This document shows positions 6,169 to 12,478 of a stretch of 12,478 bases of DNA, one piece after another. Each line of letters begins with the position of its first letter. Within the stretch, counting starts at the first letter, position 1. The translations under genes were made by a program, and so were the position numbers. The DNA comes from an uncultured Actinomycetes bacterium (GTDB lineage Bacteria; Actinomycetota; Actinomycetes; Nanopelagicales; Nanopelagicaceae): the NCBI GenBank assembly GCA_903898855.1, contig CAIUHB010000004.1, forward strand, positions 1 to 12,478, read 5' to 3'. A model generated the notes under the pieces. It was not told the origin of the DNA. It ran no database searches and was given only the letters and a program-made list of their open reading frames with translations.

Positions 6169-8529
6169 GTGCGAGTCAGATCATTTCCCCTCATAGCAGC
6201 GCTGCTCGCCACTCTGCTTGCAGCTCCGGCTCCCGCCGCTAACGCACTCAGCGTCAAGGAGATCCCAGCTGGTTGGGCATATACCTATGCGGGTACAAAA
6301 ACTCAGAGCGCTTCATTAACCGCAGCTTCTATAAGTGCGCACGTTGATAAGACCAGTTCTTTCATCATCAACTTCAACACCGTTCCAGTTCAATACCAAG
6401 CTGCGGTTCAGGCAGCGGTCGACGTCTGGTCAGCTAACTTCGCTTCCACGGTTCCAATTCATGTCGATGCCACATTTGGGCGTCAATCCTCACTCGCAGT
6501 TTTAGCATCATCCTCACCAGTTAATTATTTCCAAGGTTTTACTAATGCACCCGATAGCGAGTTGTACTACTCCTCGGCGATGGCTAATGCGCTGGCCGGA
6601 AAAGATTTAGACCCTGCAAATCCTGAGATAACAATCCGAATAAATAGCACAATCGGTTCGAATCTCTATTTGGGAACAGATGGAAATTGTCCAGCTGGTC
6701 TCTACGACCTGGAATCCATCATCATTCATGAACTTGCACACGGTTTAGGTTTTATCTCCAATGATGAAATTCTCTTTGGCTTTGGCAGCATCCAACAACC
6801 AACTCCCTTTGATGCCTACACTCAATTACCAGATGGCACTCGACTGAGCGATTTGCCTTCGCCATCTGTAGAACTTGCAAATGCATTTACCAATAAGTTA
6901 ATTTGGTCTGGCAAGCAAGCCATTAAAATTAATAACGGTGTGAATCCAATTCTTTACACGCCATCTCAGTACTCCTCCGGTTCATCCATTAGCCACTTAG
7001 ATGAGAACCAATTTCCTAAAGGTGATCCAAATGCGGTCATGACTCCAACTCTGGCTCCCGGTGAAGTATTTAGATCACCTGGCCCACTGGTAATTGCAAT
7101 GTTCCAGGACATGATGACCAAACCTCCTGCTGGCGTTCCAGTCGGAATTCCTTTAGTCCCGCGAAATCAAAGCGCGCTAGTTGGGGATAAGTCAGCGATT
7201 GTCGTCTTTGATAAACCGACTAATGCGCGCACCTCTCAAGTTAGTTCCTATGACATTAAGGTCTCACCTGGCGGATTTACTAAGACTGTCATTAAAGGTC
7301 CAGCAGTTATCACTGGACTTAAAAATGGCGTCGCCTACTCATTTTCAATCACGGCAAAGAATGCGCTCGGAACTTCAGATCCAGTGACTACAAATGCTGT
7401 TATCCCGCAAGCTGCGTGGAGTACCAGCCTTATCGATGCCAAGGCTGATGCCAAAAATCTTACGGTAACCAAATTTAATAATAAGCCGATGGTTATTTAT
7501 AGCGATGCCAAGAATGGCGATATCAAAGCTGCGACTTACACCTCCAGCGGCTGGTCAACCAGCGTCATCGATGGAAATGCAACGACCGGTGGCAAGACCG
7601 CCGATGATGTCTCGGGAAATATCTCGGTCTGCGTTGGTGTAATTAATAAGGTCGAGACGCTCAATATCTTCTATGCCGATCTGACAAAGAAGTGGCTTCG
7701 TTCTGCAAGTTTTAATGGCAAGAGCTGGAGTTACTCAATCGTCGATGGCAACGGGCCAAAGATTCAGCCTTACACCGAACGAGTAAGAGTACGTACTGGC
7801 TCTGATGTCAGCGGTTCGAGTGCTTGTGCTGTAACACCAGCTGGCTTACAAGTTTTTTATCGCGATGAAAGCCAAGGAATTTTGCTCGGCGCAGTAAAAG
7901 ATGGCAGCAGCTGGCGATACGAGCTACTAGATGGAGATCGTCAGAGCGATGGTCGCACAACTGGCGATGTCGGATTTCACCTTAAAGCTATCTCTGCTGG
8001 GCCTCGCGTCTATGTTCTCTATGATTCGGTGCTCTCGGTTAATACCGATAAACAACCGCTTCGTGGTGAGGTGCGCATCGCATATCGCGAAAGTGCTTAC
8101 CCTGAAGATTGGCAGTACCAAACCCTAGATACCAGCGGCTTTGGCGTTGCGGTTGCTGGCTTTGACGTCGCACTCTACAACTCTGGCAAGAGCCAGAGCG
8201 CCTCATGGTTTGCATCCACAATCTTGCCTACCCAAGCAGATCAAATTCGTTGGATTGATTTAAAGAACATCGCAAGCGCTACTGCTCCAACAACGCTCTC
8301 TACTTCTTATTACGGAATTCCAAGCTCACCGATTGCACTTGATGGCACCGGAACGCTCTTTGGCTGCCAAAATCGCCTCTGCGCCGAAAACAGTGCCGAC
8401 CAGACCATCTCACTAGTTTCACCACAAACTCTGGCACCAGATACCAATGCTGCTTGGATAACACTCGGTACAAAACGTTATGCCGTCGCGAGTAATGCAA
8501 ATAAGTTAACGCTCTTTAAAGCCCCTTAA
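6169..8529 (+). CDS. Secreted metzincin-like zinc metalloprotease with FN3-like domain and C-terminal repeats
   Basis: From GTG at 6169 this is a 786-residue exported protein. A classic Sec signal peptide (RVRSFPLIAALLATLLA, then APAPAANA, with likely cleavage after Ala-Asn-Ala) opens it. The protease domain (about residues 45-320) has HELAHGLGF (His187, Glu188, His191), zinc ligands and general base of the gluzincin/metzincin type. The usual third metzincin ligand position holds Ser, not His. A later SHLDE (His276) and a VMTP Met-turn candidate (Met291) resemble a distal-ligand arrangement. Residues about 323-412 read as a fibronectin type III-like domain (YDIKVSPGG, ITGLKNGVAYSFSITAKNALG). 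The last 370 residues carry spaced W-x-x-x-x-(I/L/V)-D-G motifs suggesting a beta-propeller-like module. The in-frame TTG at 6163 would only add two residues and lies before the predicted transcript start. The substrate is unknown; degradation of extracellular protein is a reasonable guess. Confidence 0.85.
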   Translation: MRVRSFPLIAALLATLLAAPAPAANALSVKEIPAGWAYTYAGTKTQSASLTAASISAHVDKTSSFIINFNTVPVQYQAAVQAAVDVWSANFASTVPIHVDATFGRQSSLAVLASSSPVNYFQGFTNAPDSELYYSSAMANALAGKDLDPANPEITIRINSTIGSNLYLGTDGNCPAGLYDLESIIIHELAHGLGFISNDEILFGFGSIQQPTPFDAYTQLPDGTRLSDLPSPSVELANAFTNKLIWSGKQAIKINNGVNPILYTPSQYSSGSSISHLDENQFPKGDPNAVMTPTLAPGEVFRSPGPLVIAMFQDMMTKPPAGVPVGIPLVPRNQSALVGDKSAIVVFDKPTNARTSQVSSYDIKVSPGGFTKTVIKGPAVITGLKNGVAYSFSITAKNALGTSDPVTTNAVIPQAAWSTSLIDAKADAKNLTVTKFNNKPMVIYSDAKNGDIKAATYTSSGWSTSVIDGNATTGGKTADDVSGNISVCVGVINKVETLNIFYADLTKKWLRSASFNGKSWSYSIVDGNGPKIQPYTERVRVRTGSDVSGSSACAVTPAGLQVFYRDESQGILLGAVKDGSSWRYELLDGDRQSDGRTTGDVGFHLKAISAGPRVYVLYDSVLSVNTDKQPLRGEVRIAYRESAYPEDWQYQTLDTSGFGVAVAGFDVALYNSGKSQSASWFASTILPTQADQIRWIDLKNIASATAPTTLSTSYYGIPSSPIALDGTGTLFGCQNRLCAENSADQTISLVSPQTLAPDTNAAWITLGTKRYAVASNANKLTLFKAP
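7417..8133 (+). repeat. Degenerate protein-level repeats, propeller-like, in the metalloprotease C-terminus
   Basis: Five diverged copies of a tryptophan-led strand motif are seen: WSTSLIDA (7417), WSTSVIDGN (7552), WSYSIVDGN (7726), WRYELLDGD (7912) and WQYQTLDTS (8110). They are 45, 58, 62 and 66 residues apart. Most are preceded by an A-x-Y or similar strand (IKAATYTSSG, LRSASFNGK, LGAVKDGSS, VRIAYRES). The regular pattern fits blades of a beta-propeller or a similar all-beta repeat that could bind the cell surface or substrate. There is no DNA-level repetition, so the copies are old. Confidence 0.6.
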
Positions 8530-9461
8530 AGAACTGGGAATAGATAGATAGCGTACGCACTTGCCTGATCGGCGACCACTACAAGTCCAAGCCCGCTCTG
8601 GTAGAGCAGAGTATTCACAGTTCCTTTAAGCGAATATGCCGCTCTTAAAGTTGGAACTTTTGCATATTGGAGTACGACCGGAATCGCACTCTTTGGCTTC
8701 CAGCTCGGGATACCAACAATTGTTGTGCTGGAGATAAAACTCTTAAAAGTGGCGGTGCCCGCCGGAATAACTGTGATTGCTACTGGGTTAATGCGCTTGC
8801 TGGTGAATGTCGCGAGGTTACTGAATTCACCGAGGCTAGAGATGGAAAGTGTGAATGAAGTTCCATCAGCCAAGTCGCCACCTGCAATAAAACCACTTCC
8901 ACTTACCGCGATCGTGCGCGGATAAACGCCCATGTTCATCGGATAGGAGTAAGTAGAAAGCAACTTTCCATCGGCTGAAACTTTCCAAACCGTAAAAACT
9001 CGTGGTGTGGAGTCAGATACTGGAACGGTATCGGCAATAACTCCATCTGGATTGAGCGCGCTGGCCGTATTAGTTGTAGGTGCAGCTGAAACTTGCGGGC
9101 TAGCACCAACTACCCAGAAATTGCCTGCGGCATCTCGCGTTGCGCCAGATGCTAAATCATCGAGTGGGCCGCCTAGATGAAGCGTCCAACTCACCTTACC
9201 TTTGGCATCAAGAGAGGTGATAAAGCCATCGCTGCGGCCAAATACCGTTTGCGACTCCATGACGCCAGTTATAACTATTGAATTGGGCGTAGTTGCGAGG
9301 CCCAATATTTGATCGCCCGCTGCGCCAGAGAGAGTTGTAGTAAGTATTGGCTTGGCAGCTATTACTGAGATTGATTTAACCGGAACTTTCTTGATTGCTG
9401 CCTGGCTTGGAGTAATCGTCGTGGCAATTACAACGATTGCAACAAGAGCTTTTAACTTCAC
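8526..9461 (-). CDS. Secreted protein with SBBP-like beta-propeller repeats
   Basis: This 311-residue protein starts with GTG at 9461 and an evident Sec signal peptide (MKLKALVAIVVIATTITPSQAA). I do not recognise a specific family. Two adjacent blade-like repeats are visible: LSGAAGDQILGLATTPN-SIVITG (about 44-66) and LGGPLDDLASGATRD-NFWVVGAS (about 96-121). The second closely resembles the SBBP beta-propeller pattern (W-x-LGG-x-x-D-x-A, then D-x-x-GN-x-x-V-x-G). Later segments (VWKVSADGKLLSTYSY, GSGFIAGGDLADG) look like further diverged blades. An extracellular or envelope-attached role is likely and the ligand is unknown. AGGAA with a 5-nt spacer precedes the GTG. The start overlaps the proC stop as GTGA, so expression should be coupled to proC. 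The stop codon shares TTAA with that of the convergent metalloprotease. Confidence 0.75.
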   Translation of the reverse strand: MKLKALVAIVVIATTITPSQAAIKKVPVKSISVIAAKPILTTTLSGAAGDQILGLATTPNSIVITGVMESQTVFGRSDGFITSLDAKGKVSWTLHLGGPLDDLASGATRDAAGNFWVVGASPQVSAAPTTNTASALNPDGVIADTVPVSDSTPRVFTVWKVSADGKLLSTYSYPMNMGVYPRTIAVSGSGFIAGGDLADGTSFTLSISSLGEFSNLATFTSKRINPVAITVIPAGTATFKSFISSTTIVGIPSWKPKSAIPVVLQYAKVPTLRAAYSLKGTVNTLLYQSGLGLVVVADQASAYAIYLFPVL

Positions 9462-10270
9462 GCTAATTCCTGAGAGCGATCTCTAGCCGCCGACATTGCT
9501 CTTAAGACGATATTCTCTAAATTAAAATCAGAGAAAACTTTTAGAGCGGCGGCAGTCGTGCCATTTGGGCTCGTTACATTTTCACGAAGTGTGGTTGCTG
9601 ACTTTCCACTTTCCAGCAACATGCCAGCTGCGCCATAAATAGTCTGCACTGCTAACTTGGTTGCGACCTCTTCGCTTAGACCAAGTTCGCGACCAGCAGC
9701 GACCATGGCTTCGACAAAGGCAAAAAAGTAAGCCGGTCCAGAGCCGCTGGCTGCTGTTACTGCATCCTGTAAATCTTCGGTTACTTCTACAACTTCACCG
9801 GATGCTTCGAGGAAGGTGTGAACAAATGCGATTTGTTCGGCCGTGGCGAATTTTCCGGCTGAAATTGCTGCCATACCTTTACCGATAAGAGCAGGAGTAT
9901 TAGGCATTACGCGAATTACCGCATTGTCGCCAGTAGTTAAATTCTCAATGAATTCAGTCTTCTTGCCCGCGGCAAAGCTGACCAGCAAAGTACTCGCTTT
10001 CAGGGAGCCAGAAATTTCCTTGATGAGATCGGCTAAATCTTGTGGCTTTGTGACCAAGAGGATTACATCGCAGCCTTGGGCGATCTCTTCATTGCTCTTA
10101 CGTTGGGCGCCATACTTGGTCGAAATCTCGGCTGCTCGCTCATCGCGCTTCTCGGAGAAGCAGATATTGCTGGCAGGTACCCCGGCTTGGATTAATCCGG
10201 CGAGTAAGGCCTCTCCCATATTTCCAACGCCGATAACACCGGTACATGTCGACTGAAGTGAAAGGCTCAT
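9458..10270 (-). CDS. proC: Pyrroline-5-carboxylate reductase
   Basis: This 270-residue enzyme catalyses the last step of proline synthesis, the NAD(P)H-dependent reduction of pyrroline-5-carboxylate to proline, in the cytoplasm. The Rossmann glycine motif is GVIGVGNMG (residues 11-19), followed by LLVTKPQD, RVMPNTPALIGKG (the conserved MPNTP segment) and ASGSGPAYFF. The C-terminal signature is TLRENVTSPNGTTAAAL, the P5CR family signature that forms the substrate-binding helix. Length matches the family and no key residue is missing. The ATG at 10270 lacks a Shine-Dalgarno sequence but lies seven nucleotides after a TACGCT -10 candidate. It is the first gene of a two-gene leftward operon with a secreted protein, a functional pairing that proline synthesis does not explain. 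Confidence 0.97.
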   Translation of the reverse strand: MSLSLQSTCTGVIGVGNMGEALLAGLIQAGVPASNICFSEKRDERAAEISTKYGAQRKSNEEIAQGCDVILLVTKPQDLADLIKEISGSLKASTLLVSFAAGKKTEFIENLTTGDNAVIRVMPNTPALIGKGMAAISAGKFATAEQIAFVHTFLEASGEVVEVTEDLQDAVTAASGSGPAYFFAFVEAMVAAGRELGLSEEVATKLAVQTIYGAAGMLLESGKSATTLRENVTSPNGTTAAALKVFSDFNLENIVLRAMSAARDRSQELA

Positions 10271-10276
10271 ACAACT

Positions 10277-10282
10277 AGCGTA
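10277..10282 (-). promoter_or_regulatory. Probable -10 element, leaderless promoter of proC
   Basis: On the reverse strand TACGCT ends at 10277, seven nucleotides before the ATG at 10270. No Shine-Dalgarno-like sequence lies between, so a leaderless transcript is predicted. No clear -35 element is visible in the 69-bp divergent spacer. Confidence 0.48.
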
Positions 10283-10325
10283 CTAATACTCAATTAGCTG
10301 ATGTGCGATATTGGCCGATAAGCCC

Positions 10326-10331
10326 TAGGCT
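10326..10331 (+). promoter_or_regulatory. Candidate -10 element for the DUF3109/YkgJ-like gene
   Basis: TAGGCT ends nine nucleotides before the ATG at 10340. This would give a leaderless or nearly leaderless transcript (0-3 nt leader), slightly off the seven-nucleotide spacing seen at the other promoters. There is no Shine-Dalgarno sequence. The support is weaker than for the other sites. Confidence 0.35.
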
Positions 10332-10339
10332 CTCCGACT

Positions 10340-11158
10340 ATGCCAGAGGTTAAAGCGAACTTTGCAAGAGATTGGGTCGAGTTTGTAGACCCAGCCAATC
10401 CAGAAGAGCTCTACAAATGCGATCTCACTTGGCTCACCTCCTACTGGACCTGCATCTACGGCGCAGGCTGCTGCGGAATTGATGAAGATAAGCCAGATGC
10501 TGGCTGCTGCTCAGATGGCGCGTATTACTCAGATAAGGATGATGAAGCTCGCACTTTGAAAATTGCCGAACGCCTCACTCCCGATATGTGGCAGTACTAC
10601 GACGAAGCACAACCAAAGAAGGAGCGCGGCGATATGCGCGTCTCTGAGGTTGGACTCGATGGAGATCGCAAAACACGCAAGATTGATGACTCATGCATAT
10701 TTCTCAATCGCAAGAATTTTGAACGTCCTGGCTATACCGGAAGTTTTGGTTGCGTCCTTCACCACCTCGCAGAAAAAGAGGGCGTGCACTTCGTTGAGAC
10801 AAAGCCTGATGTCTGTTGGCAGCTACCAATTCGCCGCAGCTTTGAAACTCGCGAAATGGGCGATCAAGAGATTACCGTCAACGTCATTGGCGAATACGAA
10901 CGCCTTGCTTGGGGAGATGGCGGTGCCGAATTTAATTGGTACTGCACTTCAAATACCGAAGCGCATGTTGGCCGGGAACCGGTTTACAAATCTAATAAGG
11001 CCGAACTCGTCGCGCTGATGGGGCAAGCTGCTTACGACGAACTAGCCATCCATTGCGATAACCGCATGGAGGCAATCTCCATCATGAAGCGGGAAGAGAA
11101 CAAGCGCAATCTGCCGCTCTTTGTGATTCATCCAGCCACTGTCGCCGCCGGTAAGTAA
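10340..11158 (+). CDS. Cysteine-rich DUF3109/YkgJ-like metal-binding protein
   Basis: This 272-residue soluble protein, without signal peptide or membrane segment, has eleven cysteines, at 27, 38, 44, 45, 56, 57, 119, 138, 159, 202 and 239. They include two CC pairs (AGCCG and AGCCS). The stretch CIFLNRK, GCVLHHLAEK and KPDVCWQLP (residues 119-163) follows the C-[IV]-F-L, G-C-x-[IL]-H, KP-x-x-C-x-x-P layout that I associate with DUF3109 and the related YkgJ cysteine-cluster proteins. These are thought to bind zinc or an iron-sulfur centre, but no reaction is established. It stands alone between divergent proC and radA. Its TAA stop forms part of the predicted radA -10 hexamer, so it could be read into radA as well. 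The family call is moderate, and any link to RadA is only positional. Confidence 0.65.
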   Translation: MPEVKANFARDWVEFVDPANPEELYKCDLTWLTSYWTCIYGAGCCGIDEDKPDAGCCSDGAYYSDKDDEARTLKIAERLTPDMWQYYDEAQPKKERGDMRVSEVGLDGDRKTRKIDDSCIFLNRKNFERPGYTGSFGCVLHHLAEKEGVHFVETKPDVCWQLPIRRSFETREMGDQEITVNVIGEYERLAWGDGGAEFNWYCTSNTEAHVGREPVYKSNKAELVALMGQAAYDELAIHCDNRMEAISIMKREENKRNLPLFVIHPATVAAGK

Positions 11159-11161
11159 TCT
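11156..11161 (+). promoter_or_regulatory. Probable radA -10 element overlapping the upstream stop codon
   Basis: TAATCT begins with the TAA stop of the cysteine-rich protein gene and ends at 11161, exactly seven nucleotides before the radA ATG at 11168. There is no Shine-Dalgarno sequence (the spacer is AGGCCC). A leaderless radA transcript from a promoter built into the upstream stop codon is predicted. The AGG at 11162-11164 is too weak and too close to decide otherwise. Confidence 0.5.
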
Positions 11162-11167
11162 AGGCCC

Positions 11168-12478
11168 ATGGCCAAAGCACCTGCAGCTCCAAAGGATCCA
11201 TTTCGCTGCGCCGAATGTGGTTGGACCACAGGCAAGTGGGTTGGACGTTGCGGTGAATGCCAAGCGTGGGGAACGGTTGAAGAAGTTGCAGCCCCCAAGA
11301 AACTCTCATTAGTTGCTGGTCACGTTACGACTGCGGCACAACCAATTGGCGATGTCAGCCTAGAAAGTGCGAAGGCTCGCACCTCCGGTGTCTCTGAACT
11401 CGATCGCGTTCTCGGTGGTGGACTAGTACCTGGTGCAGCAATTTTGCTCGCTGGCGAACCCGGCGTCGGTAAATCAACTCTCCTACTCAGCGTTACCGCC
11501 GAAAGTGCGCGCGCTGGAATTACATCGTTATATATCAGCGGTGAAGAGTCGGCTTCTCAAGTCAGGCTACGCGCCGAACGACTTAACGCCATTGATCCAA
11601 ACCTCTGGCTCGCCTCTGAAAATGAACTCGGCGCAGTCATCGCGCATATCGATGCGGTCAAACCTCAACTTCTTATCGTCGACTCGATTCAAACCATTGC
11701 CAGCTCAGCAGTTGACGGCGCACCTGGTGGCGTTACTCAAGTTCGTGAGATTGCTGGTGCTCTCATTCGTGTTGCCAAAGAACGTAACATAACTTTGATT
11801 CTGGTTGGACACGTCACCAAGGATGGTTCGATTGCCGGTCCCCGCTTACTCGAACACTTAGTTGACGTTGTTCTTAACTTTGAAGGCGAGCGTCACTCCC
11901 GACTTCGATTAATTCGCGCGATTAAAAATCGCTTCGGCGCCTCTGACGAGGTTGGCTGCTTTGATATGAATGAATCTGGAATTACTTCTCTTCCAGATCC
12001 AACTGGCCTCTTCACTACTCGCCATACCGAACCAGTTCCGGGAACTTGTGTCACTGTGACGCTAGAAGGTCGCCGTCCATTACTTGCTGAAATTCAAGCT
12101 TTGGTCAGCCTCGGCAACTCCGAAGGTCGCGACTTCGGCAACTCTCGCCGAGTTACCTCAGGCTTGGATAACCCGCGCACAGCAATGACTTTGGCGGTAC
12201 TCGAACTCCGGGCAAATATCCGAGTATCTGGTCGCGATGTCTATGTCGCCACAGTCGGCGGAATGAAGATTGGCGAACCTGCGGCAGATCTCGCAGTCGC
12301 ACTCGCTGTCGGCTCAGCTGCAAAAGGATTAGCGCTCCCCTCTGACTTAGTTGCAATTGGTGAAGTTGGATTGGCCGGCGAAATTCGTAAAGTCACTGGT
12401 GCTACCCAAAGAATTCAAGAAGCTGCACGTCTTGGTTTTAAGAAGGCGATGGTTCCAGCTGGCAGTGATATCAAAGTA
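11168..12478 (+). CDS. radA: DNA repair protein RadA (Sms), C-terminus cut by the window edge
   Basis: The frame opened by the ATG at 11168 runs 437 codons without a stop to the window edge, so about 20 residues are missing from a usual 455-460. RadA is a hexameric RecA-like ATPase that drives branch migration in homologous recombination. Domains in order: an N-terminal C4 zinc finger (Cys14, Cys17, Cys28, Cys31, in CAECGWTTGKWVGRCGEC); the ATPase core with Walker A GEPGVGKST (96-104), an ISGEES segment, Walker B LLIVDSIQT and VGHVTKDG; the RadA-specific KNRFG motif at 253-257, needed for DNA and ATP coupling; and a C-terminal Lon-protease-like domain (MKIGEPAADLAVALAV, GEVGLAGEIRKV). In many actinobacteria disA follows radA; here the next gene is out of view. 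No motif is damaged. Confidence 0.97.
   Translation, partial: MAKAPAAPKDPFRCAECGWTTGKWVGRCGECQAWGTVEEVAAPKKLSLVAGHVTTAAQPIGDVSLESAKARTSGVSELDRVLGGGLVPGAAILLAGEPGVGKSTLLLSVTAESARAGITSLYISGEESASQVRLRAERLNAIDPNLWLASENELGAVIAHIDAVKPQLLIVDSIQTIASSAVDGAPGGVTQVREIAGALIRVAKERNITLILVGHVTKDGSIAGPRLLEHLVDVVLNFEGERHSRLRLIRAIKNRFGASDEVGCFDMNESGITSLPDPTGLFTTRHTEPVPGTCVTVTLEGRRPLLAEIQALVSLGNSEGRDFGNSRRVTSGLDNPRTAMTLAVLELRANIRVSGRDVYVATVGGMKIGEPAADLAVALAVGSAAKGLALPSDLVAIGEVGLAGEIRKVTGATQRIQEAARLGFKKAMVPAGSDIKV

Noticed and set aside
6727..6759. Classical matrixin zinc motif HExxHxxGxxH in the secreted protease
   Set aside because: The eleventh motif position is Ser (HELAHGLGFIS), so a standard matrixin call does not hold; I call it metzincin-like only.
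9843..10256. Forward 137-codon open frame opposite proC
   Set aside because: proC has every family motif on the reverse strand; the forward frame has no recognisable motif, promoter or ribosome-binding site.
10321..10331. Short palindrome AGCC-CTA-GGCT as an operator
   Set aside because: Four-base arms around a CCTAGG core are expected by chance, and it is better explained as containing a -10 candidate.
10563..11018. Forward 151-codon open frame inside the cysteine-rich gene
   Set aside because: It is a +1-type shadow of 10340-11158, has no start signal, and its translation shows no domain.
11433..11792. Forward 119-codon open frame inside radA
   Set aside because: The radA frame through this stretch carries Walker A and other RadA motifs without interruption.
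1..12478. Mobile elements, CRISPR arrays, tRNA or rRNA genes
   Set aside because: I saw no direct-repeat arrays, transposase or integrase motifs, terminal inverted repeats, or tRNA-like sequences with CCA ends; gaps between genes are too short to hold them.

Overview
The window looks like a piece of a compact, mid-GC actinobacterial chromosome. The evidence is a bacterial XPB helicase paired with its Helicase_C_3-type partner protein, an actinobacterial-type histidine phosphatase start, a DUF836 glutaredoxin-like protein, very short or negative gene spacing, and apparent leaderless promoters. A freshwater Nanopelagicales-like (acI) lineage would fit the streamlining and the secreted propeller-type proteins, but that placement is inference. 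I see no phage, IS element, CRISPR array, tRNA or rRNA, and no gene-free stretch longer than 70 bases.

Layout. At the left edge the 5' part of a histidine phosphatase gene runs leftward (1-194). It diverges across 39 bp from a rightward block (234-5917): an HAD-IB phosphatase, a 720-residue XPB-partner protein with a WYL-like tail, an M20 metallopeptidase of the carboxypeptidase G2 type, and the XPB helicase. The last three are packed with a 14-bp gap and an 8-bp overlap, so a DNA-repair pair encloses a peptidase. The helicase end overlaps by 32 bp the end of a convergent glutaredoxin-like gene (5886-6134). That gene diverges across about 34 bp from a large secreted metzincin-like metalloprotease with an FN3-like domain and a C-terminal repeat region (6169-8529). 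The metalloprotease converges on a leftward pair, proC and a secreted beta-propeller-like protein (9458-10270 and 8526-9461), joined by a GTGA overlap. The two convergent stop codons share a single TTAA. A 69-bp divergent region then leads to a cysteine-rich DUF3109/YkgJ-like protein (10340-11158) and to radA, which leaves the window at the right edge.

How the genes work together. Two DNA-repair units are present: XPB with its partner, and RadA (branch migration in recombination). ProC makes proline. The two secreted proteins lie tail to tail but are not co-transcribed. A recurring signal is a TANNNT hexamer whose last base lies exactly 7 nt before the start codon. It appears at five genes (1-194, 234, 6169, 10270 and 11168), where it predicts transcripts beginning at the start codon. 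Genes inside operons instead carry Shine-Dalgarno-like sequences. This contrast also supports moving the metalloprotease start to the GTG at 6169.
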